From: Costus lasius
Lineage: Eukaryota > Streptophyta > Magnoliopsida > Zingiberales > Costaceae
Reading direction: 5' to 3'
DNA length: 64,000 nucleotides
Assembly (NCBI GenBank): GCA_027563935.2
Contig: CM050446.2
Span: 123,768,499 to 123,832,498, forward strand
The position numbers and the translations under genes are program-made. Position 1 is the first letter of the stretch. Each line of letters begins with the position of its first letter. The notes beneath the pieces were generated by a model, which was given only the letters and a program-made list of their open reading frames with translations, was not told the origin of the DNA and searched no databases. Below, piece after piece: positions 10,075-20,692 of this stretch.

Positions 10075-10347
10075 ATGTGGCAGATGAAACGCTGTAATTC
10101 TCCCCGGCAAATAGCTGTAATTGACACTGAATTAATCAAACGAGAGCTCAATTTCAATCTCCAACCTTTTACTCTCGTTCCCGGCGACGACGTGTGTGCT
10201 TTAAGCAAAGTGGTATCATATCTAGAACAAAGTGATATCCGAACAATTCAAGCCGCGCCCAAGCTCTGGTACCGCCGCCGACAAGACATAATTCTCATTG
10301 TGCCGCTGGAGAAGCCACTACATCTCAGGGTCGTTGTATCGTGCTAA
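10075..10347 (+). CDS. Conserved 90-codon open frame, copy A
   Basis: An ATG-initiated frame of 90 codons (MWQMKRCNSPRQIAVIDTEL...) is kept in copy B at 43511-43783 with about eight amino-acid differences and no stop or frameshift. The middle, ELNFNLQPFTLVPGDDVCAL, is identical in both. It has no signal peptide, membrane segment or recognised motif; a basic stretch WYRRRQD lies near residue 68. Conservation may simply reflect recent duplication, since neighbouring non-coding sequence is also similar. In copy C this part of the unit is deleted. Whether it is translated is unknown. Confidence 0.3.
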   Translation: MWQMKRCNSPRQIAVIDTELIKRELNFNLQPFTLVPGDDVCALSKVVSYLEQSDIRTIQAAPKLWYRRRQDIILIVPLEKPLHLRVVVSC

Positions 10348-10777
10348 GAGGAGTTGCAACTACAGCCGAGAATCTGAGAAGGAGAACGTCGCTAGCCAGT
10401 CCTGACATCGCTGCCGAGCAACCGCGACAACTGCGCCCTGCATCACCGAACACCTCAGTTGAAGTAACTGTGCCACCGAGAACGAACGAGCCGCTCAACC
10501 GAAGCCAAGAACACCACAGCCCCCTGACGCTTGCCAGTAGAAGCTCCAGCCGCCGACGTGAACCAGCAGGCGAATCGCTCCATCGGCAACTCGAAACCAG
10601 CGAATCGCTCAAGTAAACGATGGTGGGCACGACCACCACCACCGCTTCGTCGCTCTGTATTTCCTTTCCCACCTTGCGCGTGAGGACGTGAGGTTGTCCA
10701 AACTCGCATCCCATGTGCTGCACGGACATTCTAAAAATGGAAATTTGGGAAGAGCCAAGTCAGATTTGGACCAAATA

Positions 10778-11009
10778 GAAACAAATTTTGACAGCAGAGT
10801 GGGATACTGCGCCTTGTGCAGCAGCATGTGAGAGGATTTCACAAATTTTTCCTGAAAATTTTTTGAAAATTTCAGGATAACTTTATGAAATCTCATAAAA
10901 AAATTATTATGAAATTTTAAATCAAAAAATTTTCACAAAAAGTTTGTGAAATTCTCTCATAGTGCTGCACTTTGCGGCAGCACCCCCACCCTGCTGTCAA
11001 AATTTTCTC
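10778..11009. mobile_element. Palindromic MITE in copy A
   Basis: A 232-bp insert absent from copies B (44820-44845) and C (57000-57025), which read straight through 'gattttgaccaaatgg'. Its ends are inverted repeats ('aaattttgacagcag' on the left; 'ctgctgtcaaaattt' on the right), and most of the element folds on itself, including 'gtgagaggatttcacaaa' against 'tttgtgaaattctctca'. A duplicated target of about 6 bp, ccaaat/ccaaac, flanks it. It is non-coding. Confidence 0.7.
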
Positions 11010-11412
11010 CCAAACAGGTGCATAGATGCCTTTAAATCAACTGATAATTCCTGTTTAATTAAGCCAAAAATTTGTTTTAAGAAGATCTTCGTATAAGATA
11101 TTATGGAGAGGACCACTGAAGCCATTGGATTATAGAAAAAAAATATTTGATAAAAAAAACTTTGGTGCCTGTTAAGAGGACGGTGTCGTATCTAATTGAA
11201 TGACACCCCCACGAGTCCCCGCCTGTATTTTGTGACAAATATATTTGCAAGTTGTTGGAGAATATCTTGTGCGCACTGGACATCACGTGTGCGACCCTAA
11301 GTGGACTTTGTCGATTATTGTTTGACCGTACTGCGTTCGCAATATAATATTATTTTGCAGTCGTCCTTTTGTTCTGAGGTTTACCGACTAATGAGAAGGG
11401 CACGTGTCGGTG

Positions 11413-11935
11413 GAGGAGAATTCTTAAGCGGAGGGGCCGCTTAAGAATTTTTAAGCGGAGGGGCAAAACTCATATTTTTTTTAATTTTTTTTAAAGGAAT
11501 AATGTATTTCTTCTAAGCATTTTAATGGTATCAAATTTTAGATATTTTACATTGCGTATACATATAAAATATTCTAATCAATATCATATATAAAATAAAA
11601 AATTATTTAATATTATAAAATATCCTAATCTTGTATAAGGTATTTTATATTATTGCGTATACATATAAAATATTCTAATCAATATCATATATAAAATAAA
11701 AAATTATTTAATATTATAAAATATCCTAATCTTGTATAAGGTATTTTATATATATATGTAATGTAAAATATCCAAAATTTAGTACCATTGAAAAGCTTAG
11801 AAGAAGTATATTATTTCTTTAAAAAAAATAAAAAAAAAGTATATTATTTCTTTAAAAAACATTAAAAAAAATATGGAAAGACATTAAGTTCCGCTTAAAA
11901 ATTCTTAAGCGGCCCCTCCCTTAAGAATTTTCCTC
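11413..11935. mobile_element. Mutator-like MITE with perfect 9-bp target duplication
   Basis: The perfect direct repeat gtgtcggtg at 11404-11412 and 11936-11944 flanks a 523-bp AT-rich insert. Copy C reads through uninterrupted at 57290-57315. The ends are inverted repeats: GAGGAGAATTCTTAAGCGG on the left, and GAGGAAAATTCTTAAGGG reading in from the right. An internal block of about 90 bp (around 11520-11630 and 11645-11750) is duplicated. The 9-bp duplication is the hallmark of the Mutator superfamily. No transposase is encoded, so it depends on an autonomous relative elsewhere. Confidence 0.85.
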
Positions 11936-12029
11936 GTGTCGGTGGACAACCTGATGCTTCAAAGACATGCGGTGACAGCAGAAATCAGGCGGGCCGGGCC
12001 AGCCCTCCGAGATTATAAGATGGATGATT

Positions 12030-13350
12030 TCCGATTATTCATTTAACCAAGGTAACATTTTAATTACTCTACGATCAATATGAGTCACATTTAACCAAGT
12101 GAGAAGCGCGTATGAACAAGAAAAATGGGGTGGAGTACCTTCGCACGGACGGAATAGTCAAATTAGTGTTAGATTGTGATAGATTTTCAACGACTTTTCC
12201 CTCAATCTGAGTCATCGACCCGATCGTGAAATGAATACCGCGAGGATATAAAAGCTTGCGCACGCGCTTTTTCTGGTTAAAAAAATTAATCAAACTTTTG
12301 TTTTACCTTGATTCCTCCATACAAAAAATCAGGTACGTTGAATGTATCTCTTTTTCCTCCACGTAGACTGTACTCTAAGATGCAGATAATTGTTCTCGAT
12401 TCGTCGACGGTCACATTATTTATTTCGCATGATGGTTGACCTGAGCAATGGTCTCGCTTTCTGTTACTTTGGATCCCAAAGTTGGCATCCAGTTTCAAAT
12501 AATTTCCACGTTGGAATTTTCTTACCCGATCGACATGAACAATATCAACTTCTCAAATTGAAATATGTCATAAATTTTGGTATTAAAGTTGATGTTGCAG
12601 GATACGGACGAGAGACAGTAAGCTTAGCGTGCAAGAATTGACGCCGACGGGGCAATTCTAGAGAGGAAGACGGCATAAAAACTCCCAAACAATTGTATTG
12701 CCGGCGCCGTGCATATTTAGGTGGAAATATCTTCATCATTCTCCACGCGACCCTCCATTGTATAGCCGGTGCCGTGCCTGTTAGGAAACCCAAGCTCACC
12801 TGATCAGCTTTTAATAGGAGAGAATCGAATCGATCACCGTGGCAAAAACACATGCAGGTTCCGGAGAGAAAAAAGACAAAGAAGATCGTGCTGGGAGTTG
12901 CTAACTGAGAAAGACCATAGTGCTAATAAAACGAACAGAAAATTGGGAAAAGATTATTCAGTACAAGTTGGAAATTGTCCTGCAAGACCAAGCTCAGCAA
13001 ATTAAGTTGGATTTTGCGACGCAAAGAAAACCGGCTGTCGTACAATTGTAATTGTTCTGCAGCTGCATATCTCCAAATCGGTGCTTCGGAGAGATGAGAC
13101 AAGGGACTGTCGGCTCAAGTGTCAAACTTCTGGAATTTGGAGCGGGCAAGGACCCGCCGGCAAACCCTCCCGCGCGGCAGAAGAGGAGTGGCGAGGGTTG
13201 GGAGGGAGTTGGAGGAAGCACGGATATATCAAGCATAGGGAAGGTGGTAGGATACAGAAGCGACCACCGTGGCCCTGGCCATCGACCTCTTTTTTTCTCT
13301 ACTTTATCGGCGTCTTCCTCTTCCTAAGCTAGCTCGACCACTGGTGGGAG
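12030..13350. other. Conserved unit segment with TATA-like site, no clear gene
   Basis: The segment is well conserved with copy C (57360-58650) and in part with B (39420-39790). A TATAAAA on the + strand (12247-12253; C 57582-57588) is kept. Open frames around 12390-12640 and 13050-13330 start at non-ATG codons or differ in length between copies, so no coding claim is made. It may be promoter or leader sequence of an unidentified transcript. Confidence 0.4.
12247..12253 (+). promoter_or_regulatory. Conserved TATA-like box
   Basis: TATAAAA inside 'gaggatataaaagc', conserved in copy C within 'gaggatataaaaacc', followed in both by 'gcgcacgcgctttttctgg'. Downstream coding sequence is not evident. 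Confidence 0.3.
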
Positions 13351-13695
13351 ATTGCCACGTTAATATGGATTCCTTTTTTTTCTTTATTTTTTTTAATAAA
13401 ATTTTGCGTACATAGAAGTGTCATGCGACCATATTGGCGATAACAAAACGTCACCAACCACAAGCAATTTATTGATTTTGTGAGCAAAACAAAGGAGTAA
13501 TAATAAAAAGAAAAGCGATTACGCAACACCTTTCAGAAAATAAATCAAAAGAAGAGACGATTTGCTGCTCTTTTTTTTTTTTTTTTATTTGCTGCTCTCA
13601 CTTGTAACAAATTAAGTAATCAGCTTGAGATACAACAATATAACAGTAACAAGTGGAACAATGAGTGGTCGTGGGAGGCGGCAAGTTTTTATCAA

Positions 13696-14166
13696 TTAGG
13701 GTGGAAGAATTTGCTCCGAGCGTTGTGCAACTCCGCAGAGAAAGAGTCTGTAGAAGCCACCTATAATGACGAACCCAGATTTGAGAAAAACTATGATGGC
13801 AAGTTCAGGTGGAAAGCTCTTCATCTTTTGCAAGGGAAAGATGACGTTGAGAGCAGCGGCGAAAACCCAAAGCACGCCTCTCACTACATTGCCAGAGCCG
13901 TTACTGTCGGGAACTCCGTAGATAAAGAGCCAGTAGCATCCTCCGACAGTGAACAACTCGCTTGATGTCCACAAGAGGAAGACGAACTCCGGTGGCATGA
14001 GTTCTTCAGCGCCAACATGCCACGCCAGATAGAGGAATAAAAAGGAACTCACCATCCAAATCGCGACCTTGGACTTCTCCCGCTGTTTTTGGATGAGAGC
14101 GTCGTGGCTAGTGTCAAGGGCCGTCGCCAGAGTAGATACGCCCCTCGCGTCCCGGGATCTCGCCAT
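13696..14166 (-). CDS. Small four-helix membrane protein, intact copy
   Basis: A 156-residue protein starting MARSRDARGVSTLATALDTS. The first 35 residues are polar and basic without a signal peptide. Four hydrophobic segments follow: about 36-56 (VAIWMVSSFLFLYLAW), 63-88 (FVFLLWTSSELF...YWLFIY), 96-116 (VVRGVLWVFAAALNVIFPL) and 124-148 (ELAIIVFLKSGFVIIGGFYR). The C-terminal tail is short and polar. It is probably an integral membrane protein; the function and family are not recognised. The ATG is supported by a TATA box 50 bp upstream and by loss of this very codon in the 58948-59358 copy. It is a single exon. Related copies lie at 601-1011, 40235-40370 and 58948-59358. This is the only copy with start, stop and core promoter all intact. 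Confidence 0.65.
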   Translation of the reverse strand: MARSRDARGVSTLATALDTSHDALIQKQREKSKVAIWMVSSFLFLYLAWHVGAEELMPPEFVFLLWTSSELFTVGGCYWLFIYGVPDSNGSGNVVRGVLWVFAAALNVIFPLQKMKSFPPELAIIVFLKSGFVIIGGFYRLFLCGVAQRSEQILPP

Positions 14167-14215
14167 TCCCGCTGAAATGCGGTGGTAGGTTTATGGTTCT
14201 CAGTATCGCGATATC

Positions 14216-14223
14216 TATTTATA
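14216..14223 (-). promoter_or_regulatory. TATA box of the intact membrane-protein gene
   Basis: TATAAATA read on the minus strand, about 50 bp before the ATG at 14166. The equivalent site in copy C reads CGATAGATAG and no longer fits a TATA box. Confidence 0.55.
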
Positions 14224-14264
14224 GCGTGCGAGTTTAAATTGTCCCCCTCTAGCGGGAAGGTGGA

Positions 14265-14270
14265 CACGTG
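14265..14270. promoter_or_regulatory. G-box (CACGTG) upstream of the membrane-protein gene
   Basis: CACGTG within GGACACGTGTGACC, about 100 bp upstream of the minus-strand start. G-boxes of this ACACGTGT type bind bZIP/bHLH factors and occur in abscisic acid or light-responsive plant promoters; this role is inferred only from the motif. Confidence 0.35.
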
Positions 14271-14739
14271 TGACCATCTTAAGGAAAGTCCGCGCACTAA
14301 GCAAACAAAGAGATGGAGAAAGAAGTCATTAAATGGATTGGAAAGTAAGAACGGGTAGATCTGCTTCCATAATTGATACCACCTTTTTGAACTCAATAGG
14401 CAATCACAACTTTTTTCTAAAACATCTTTTTACATAAAAATCCGATATTTTCGAAGAATTCTAAGAAAATTGCTTAATCTTAGTGCGGGTGATGGAACTC
14501 TCTTCCTTGTGTTAGAGTTCTATTTTATTTTAAAATTTAAAATTTTTAAATGGTCCTCACTTTGTAACCTTTTATTTTATTTAATTATGTTTAAAAAAAG
14601 TGTCTCTTTTTGTCATTTTTAAAAATATGTTGAGCATTTTTTATTAGAAAATTATTGTCTCTTCACTCTAATTAGGGAGGTGAATTTAAAGGCTCGTATC
14701 ACTTTCTTTATTACAACGGTATTACTCGTCAAGTATCAT

Positions 14740-14960
14740 GTCCTGACATACCATAATTTGCAACGAGTACCACTGTTGTATGCTGCTCTTCTCAATACAA
14801 GTCCCTTAGAAGCTCTTTGTAATCGTGCTTCCAATAATGAGTTTCTAAGTATTTTTGGATGCCGCATGCTATCTTACTTATTGTCATACACCAAACACAA
14901 ATTATAGTCTTATTCAGCATTATGTGTTTTTCTTGTTTATAATGATTTGCAACCGTTGGT
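14740..14960 (+). pseudogene. Ty1/copia integrase C-terminal fragment
   Basis: The + frame encodes SPLEALCNRASNNEFLSIFG, then a C and a stretch SYTKHKL, one in-frame stop, then CVFLVYNDLQ. This order matches the end of plant copia integrases: the SPFE.L...P.Y.FLRVFGC block, then Y..HKL, then C.FLGYS. It is a short decayed fragment without LTRs nearby. In copy C only the part after 60950 is alignable. Confidence 0.6.
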
Positions 14961-15009
14961 CGCATATACCGATCTTGCAGATACATATTTCTGCGCATAT
15001 TACTTATAA

Positions 15010-15500
15010 TGAGTCTTTAATTTCCCTTTGCAGCAGCAAATAAGGCTAATGAGAGTTCTGCTTAAATATCGTATATACCTACCGCCACAATTTATCATCA
15101 ACTTGGAGGAGAAGCACGCCAGCTTACAGACAGACAAAATCTACAATAGATTCAGAGCGGCCGCTGATAATATACTTAATGCAACAAGTACCAGAGGAGG
15201 AGGAGCATACACCCAACACAAGAGTAATTAAACAAAGGCACAAACTCTGGAATCTCCAATATCATGTGGCACCCCCCTTTTTCTCCAAGTACAAAACCAC
15301 GTTCTGCCAGATCAGTTCATGACATTTAGAACGGTACTCTTCCTCTTCAAGGTATAAAGCTACACGAGGCAGGTCACGTCCCGTGGTTTGTTGCCGGCGG
15401 GCTGCAAAACCTTACAAAAGTTTTTTAAACTCTATCTTGGCGTCGGCGTTCTTAACTTATCTGGTTTTGGAAAGCCAACGTTCTCGGCGCGGTCATCCCC
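15010..15500 (-). pseudogene. Conserved unit block with exon-like minus-strand frame, copy A
   Basis: It aligns with 61910-62235 and with 61850-61900 plus 61140-61400 of copy C. In C the minus-strand frame is open and protein-like (...EEEYRNKFHELIWQNAAVYW...). In A the same sequence is shifted and stopped, so it is broken if it was ever coding. No family is recognised. Confidence 0.3.
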
Positions 15501-15649
15501 GTGGATGGTTGTCCAACGTCAGGCGCTGATTACAAGTTTTAACTTTTAACCCAGGCATCATTTCAGCTTGCATGCGTTCAACCTACTAGCTATAATTATT
15601 AAATTAGTAATTGTTATGATTTTTTAGAGTAAAATAAAAGCTATGATTA

Positions 15650-16250
15650 CCACTAATTAGGGGTGTTAATAGTGTAGTAAACTGAACTATAAAGTAATTT
15701 TTAGAATTAAACTAAACTTAGAAAAAAATCTAAAATCGATCTCAAAATTGTCGGCTAACTAGTTTTTCAATACGATTAATTGTCCCTTATATATATATTT
15801 ACCATTAAAAAAATAAATTGATAAAGAAAAAAAATCATTTAAGATACAAATACAAATATCAAATTCATACATTTTACTCTTAACATATTAAAACACATGC
15901 TAACATCTTAACTCTATACTTTTTACATATAAAAATATAAAATATATCATCATTAATATTTAAAATAACAAACCATTTAAAATTTAAAATCTCACGAGAT
16001 CCCACGACTCATATCTCACGCTTGTGAAGTGGGTCAATTGGGTTTAGGTTAGAGTTGAGCAAAATAAAAAAATATTTTATATAGAATTTTATTATATTAC
16101 CAGTTCGATTAACCAAAATAAAAATAAGTTAATATAAAAACAAAACAATCATTAAGAGAATTATTCGATTCAATTAATCACAAAATCGATTCAATTTAGT
16201 CAATTAAGCACGGTTCAATGGTTCAATTGATTTTTACGGACACTTGGTAC
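15650..16250. other. AT-rich stretch, possible old hAT-like element
   Basis: It begins TAGGGGTGTTAATAG and ends in 'caattgatttttacggacactt', loosely inverted to the start, with repeated 'ggttcaattga'-like blocks inside. No 8-bp TSD could be confirmed. No coding sequence seen. The remainder 16250-17190 aligns with 62690-63370 of copy C and has no supported gene. Confidence 0.25.
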
Positions 16251-17621
16251 CTACCAGTAGACAAATGCTTGCACCAGAATATACGCTGATAAGCCGTGGG
16301 TGTCACGTGATGAGGAGTCTTTTTATTTGCATATGTTTAATATTACCAATCTCATGAGTAAATGACAGTGATTGTGTTAAATTTTCCACAATTGAGCCGT
16401 TGAATAATGTGTGATTGTACTTTGTCAAGATGGTTGAAATGGTCGCATATGTATTGGCCGGTGGCTACCTGCTAAATGACAAAACAAGTGGAACGAGATT
16501 GAAGAAGCAGGCCTTCCGTAGCAGGCTTCGTGTTTCACTGCAGCCTTTTGCCTTTTGTAACATTACAAGTAGAGTCATGTGGCTAATCAGCGTAAGGAAA
16601 CGTTTGACCAACAAGTCAAGCGAAATGTGATGGCAATAACTTCACAATTACACCAACCACGACTCTTAAAACCACTGTAAAATATTAAAATTTGTTCTTA
16701 TAACAAAATCATGAGCCACTGAATCGTCTTATTTCGATTACTAGATAATCAACTGGATTCATATAAAGTATAATAATATATTGGTGTTCCACTTTGCACC
16801 GTAATATTCCATCTAGTCTTTGCACAGGTTTTTTTCTTTCTTTCTTACGTGGCCCCATATAAAAATTAATCTTCTTAAACTGTCTGGTGTGATAATATTA
16901 GAGCCATATATATGTACTTTATACCTGAACTGAACAAAACATTTGGAGCTTGATTTTTTTTTTCAACCTGAGAAAGCAGTAGCAGTTGGCTGCCGCATCG
17001 GCTGAGGCTTTTGCATGTTACGTCATACGGGGAGCAGTTTTTATGCCATGCACGTCGGTGGAGGGCTCGAGAGATTCCAAGATATTCCATCCACCTAAAA
17101 TAGTGAACTCAAGGTCAAATTTGACATCTTTGAATGATCGGTCAACCAAATTGACTTTAATCTGCCATCAGTTTGACATTATCTATTGAAGCGTAAGTCC
17201 AAATGGATCACACATCTCTCCTTCAGATTATGCGATAGATTTGTATACCAAGTTTGAAAGCAATTACTATTAAAATTTAAATAAATTATAAATTACCCAA
17301 AGTCCTTAACCAACTAATCTTTAACATAATTATTACATGAATATATAAACATTATTTTAATGAAACATTTCTTATTATAAAAGTCCAGAGGATCTAAATG
17401 GTTCCACGCAGTTGCGCGCCTGATCTCATCATTCGACCTATATATGTATGCGTCTGTTCCACCTGGTTAAATGGCTCAAAATGATAAATAAAATCTAAAT
17501 AATTCAAATTACTTAAAAATATAAATAACTCTGATTTGACAAATAGAACACCTTATACGTATTTGTGGGGCAATATTATCAAGTGTAGCACAGGATTGCT
17601 AACCATGTCCAATTCTCACAA

Positions 17622-17912
17622 TATTTGGAAGGCTCGTAACGAGTCTATTTTTTCTAGAATTAGGCCGAATCTGAACCGAATTCTCACACAGGCTCTTGTC
17701 GATTACAATGACTCTCAATTGGCTTATAAACACGAGGGAAATGATGTTTTTCACCATGTTTCTAGAAAAACAGCTCTTTGGATTCCGCCGGCTCCTGATT
17801 GGGTTAAAATCAATATAGATGGTTCCTGGAAGACTCGCACCAAGTTAGCAGGTATTGGTTATATTGTAAGAGATCATATTGGTAATTGTACTCTGGCTAT
17901 TTCTGCGCAGGT
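17622..17912 (+). pseudogene. LINE RNase H domain, first part
   Basis: The frame IWKARNESIFSRI...PPAPDWVKINIDGSW...GIGYIVRDHIGNCTLAISAQ matches the C-terminal RNase H of plant LINEs: IWKARN start block, then the first catalytic Asp in NIDGSW, then the GIG.I.RD strand. It is cut at 17912 by the Ty3 element and continues at 25859. Confidence 0.7.
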
Positions 17913-19338
17913 TGATAGGCACCGTAAGTGTACAGTTTCTATCGCAGTAGTAAAATATCGTCCTAAGGGAGTGAGGTGTCAAGTACCGAAGCTAGACAAT
18001 TCAAAGTAAGAATTGAAAAATCTAAACTAAGAAGTATCGACTGAAGAAATCAACGACTAGTAGGGAAAGTTATAGTTTTAGAAATGTTCGGAACTTCAGG
18101 TTTTACCACGTTGAATGTTTTATATGCTAAACATTGAATCGGATTGAATAGAAAACGGATCTCCTTCTCTCGAAGCGCAATCCGACAGTAAACAACTTAA
18201 AGCGATCTATCCTATGGTACGGATTACCTTCTCTCGAAGCGTAATCCGGTGCCTACTTAAGCTAATTTCCCACTCTATAGCAAAATTAACTTAAGAGACC
18301 CATTTGGCTCTATGATGATCGTGAATCCTCGAGTGACGTTGAACGAATCTCGTAATTCAAGTCATAAGTTTAAATGGGCAGTCGAGTGTTACGATTCACC
18401 TCTCGGCTCTTCTCGTAACACTTCACACATATCGATGTTTGGCCAAAACATAAATACGCAATAAGCACACCACATTTAAATAAGTAAATTTACTAAAAAG
18501 TATCACTAAGATTCATAAAAGATGTTTACATGTGAGAATTTCTTCAACGGGCTACGCCCGAGTCCCGAACTAGGGTTTACTCTAAAGCATACATCGTTTT
18601 AACCCAAAAACCTAAGAAATAATACTCGAAAGTGAGGGAAATTACTAATCAAGGGTAGGAGATGATGAATCTTCGGTCTTCTCTCGAAAGCCCGAAAGAA
18701 TCTGGTCGAATCGAGCCCTCGAACGAGCAAAATCGCCCTTTTTCGCCCTAGTCACGTTTTCTCCAAAGTTCGACCCCCAAAACTGATCCAAAAATCTTAT
18801 TTTATGGCTCTATCTCTTCCTTAGGCAGTTAGAAAGTTTTCCTCCAAATTTCAGCAAATTTTGACTTCAGAATCACTCAAATCGGGCGAAAAACCGTCGA
18901 AAGGTCAAACTGTCACGGCCGTAATGGCCATCACGGCCAGGCCGTGATGAGTTCGGCAGTCTGCGACGATGTAAACACGGGCGTGATGGGAGGAACGGGT
19001 AGGCCGTGTCTGGCTCGCAGAATACTGCAGAGTTCTGCCGAGATGATCATGACCATGACGGTGAACATGGTCTGCCCGTGTTCTCTATAGAAAGCTCCGA
19101 TTTACCTCAAATTTGACCTGTGACCTCCTAGCACTGTGAGGAATCTTCTCATAACATCAAAACATTAAAATCTTCATAAAAATATGGTAAAATGACCTGC
19201 ATTTCATAAACAATGAGAAAAACAGTGAAGATTCTGTACTTGACAATAAAAGATACTAAATTCAGATACAAAACAAGACAAAAGCCTGAAAAGATCATAT
19301 GAATGGTACTTTAAATTATATAAAAATAACACTCATCA
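17913..19338 (-). repeat. 3' LTR of the first gag-protease element
   Basis: It is paired with 24391-25853. The last 1.1 kb is very similar between the two, but the first 250 bp (17913-18160) differs much more. It lacks about 10 bp ('gcggaagctg' region) present in the partner. The adjacent 19339-19380, read on the minus strand, has the 'cttgaggacaagca' block common before the polypurine tract of such elements. Confidence 0.8.
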
Positions 19339-20692
19339 AAATATCACAGACTTAAAATCGTGCTTGTCCTCAAGCAATTAAACCATTTAAAAAATCGATG
19401 ATAATGAAAGAAGAATGTTCTAAGGTCAAAGTATTGTCTAACATGAAAATCATTATACTCAATCCACCGTTTAAGAATAAAATTGAGATACAATCAGAAC
19501 TGATAAGAGAAATAATTCTCAAAGTGAAACCTCAAATCTGAAAAAGAATTAAACACTATCACTATATTGAGACCATGCATAACAATCAATTCCTTATATA
19601 GTCAGCCAATCTAATTAAGTTACACCAAAAGAGTTTGTCAAATTGCAATAATAAAATCATGAATTATAATCGGTTGGCTCAAGCTACTTCCCTGAATTTG
19701 CCTTTAACCTTGTGACACGAAGGACAAACATTTGTGATGAATGCACCCCCCCGGTACTTGATTAGAAAACAGATTCAGAGTGTGTACACCACATAATGCA
19801 CACAAAACTCATTCTTCATACTATGTCAAAGTTAGAAGAAAGTGGAGTTGTTCACCTTTACCAAACCTCTTCTTTTCTCATGAAACTTTTATTCACTTTT
19901 TTTTTGTCGACAGTGCCAAGTTGGATGAATTTTTGGGTTCATTGTCACTTAGGTACCACTACCCCTTTTTTTTCTTTTGTCAAACACTTTTATTTTCTTT
20001 TTTTGGTTTTTTTTTCATAAAGCATATTTATGCAACTAGATTGAAGGGCTGAAACAAGGAATAATATAATCATGGCCAATCAACAACATAGCTTCGTGTC
20101 AATAATTAAGTCAGAAAATAAGGTTTAACCCAATGAACATTATTCATGCTACAGTAGAATCATACTCAATAATATTCTGAAAATTCGAATTGAATGCATA
20201 AAAGTAGTCATAATAAGAACTACTTTAACACAAAGAACAAACTAGACTTTCTACATCATAGCTCTAAATAGCTTAATAACCGAAAACAAAGTCAAAATAA
20301 CTGGAAAAACCATCACAGACTTAGCGTTTTGCACTATCACAAGATCAGAAGCACAAACATTAATATCATTGATGCACAGGCATTAATATCATCATGAAAC
20401 TCAGTGCATAATGAAACAAAATATAACACACTAAAAGTACACTAACAACAAACAGAAACTAAGAGGGCAACCCTCTACACACGGCAAAGAACTGTATAGT
20501 CTCCTATGCAGGTGAAAATACATGAATAGTAGAAAAAGGAAAACAACTTACTAAAAATAAGGAAAGATCACCATCGGCGAGTGTTCAGAGTCCTCTATAT
20601 CTCCTAGATAGCCGCAAGCACAGAATCCTGCACGCGGCCCTGGCGACTCTGCTCGGCTTCATGCTATTCAATGTATAAAACAAGAAAAATAT

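Larger units (their letters stand above)
4530..17190. other. Duplicated unit, copy A (interrupted)
   Basis: The segment aligns by eye in the same order with copies B, C, D and E. Landmarks are: an 'aaataatgtataata' start block (4617; B 40878); 'gtgatcattta' (4833; B 41190; D 26303); the exon-like block near 5180 (B 41532; E 63598); the mini-exon at 9398 (B, C); the terminal exon at 9688 (B); the 90-codon frame at 10075 (B); 'ggaccactgaag' near 11108 (B, C); the TATA-like block at 12247 (C); and the membrane-protein gene at 13696 (B remnant, C). Insertions specific to A are listed separately. Flanks between landmarks without entries hold no supported gene. Confidence 0.75.

Noticed and set aside
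12390..12641. Gene shared with 57726-58058
   Set aside because: The frames begin at a non-ATG codon, differ in length and diverge in the second half; similarity reflects the duplicated unit.
17536..18009. Single 157-codon gene
   Set aside because: It is a chance fusion of duplicated-unit sequence, LINE RNase H and the start of a Ty3 LTR.
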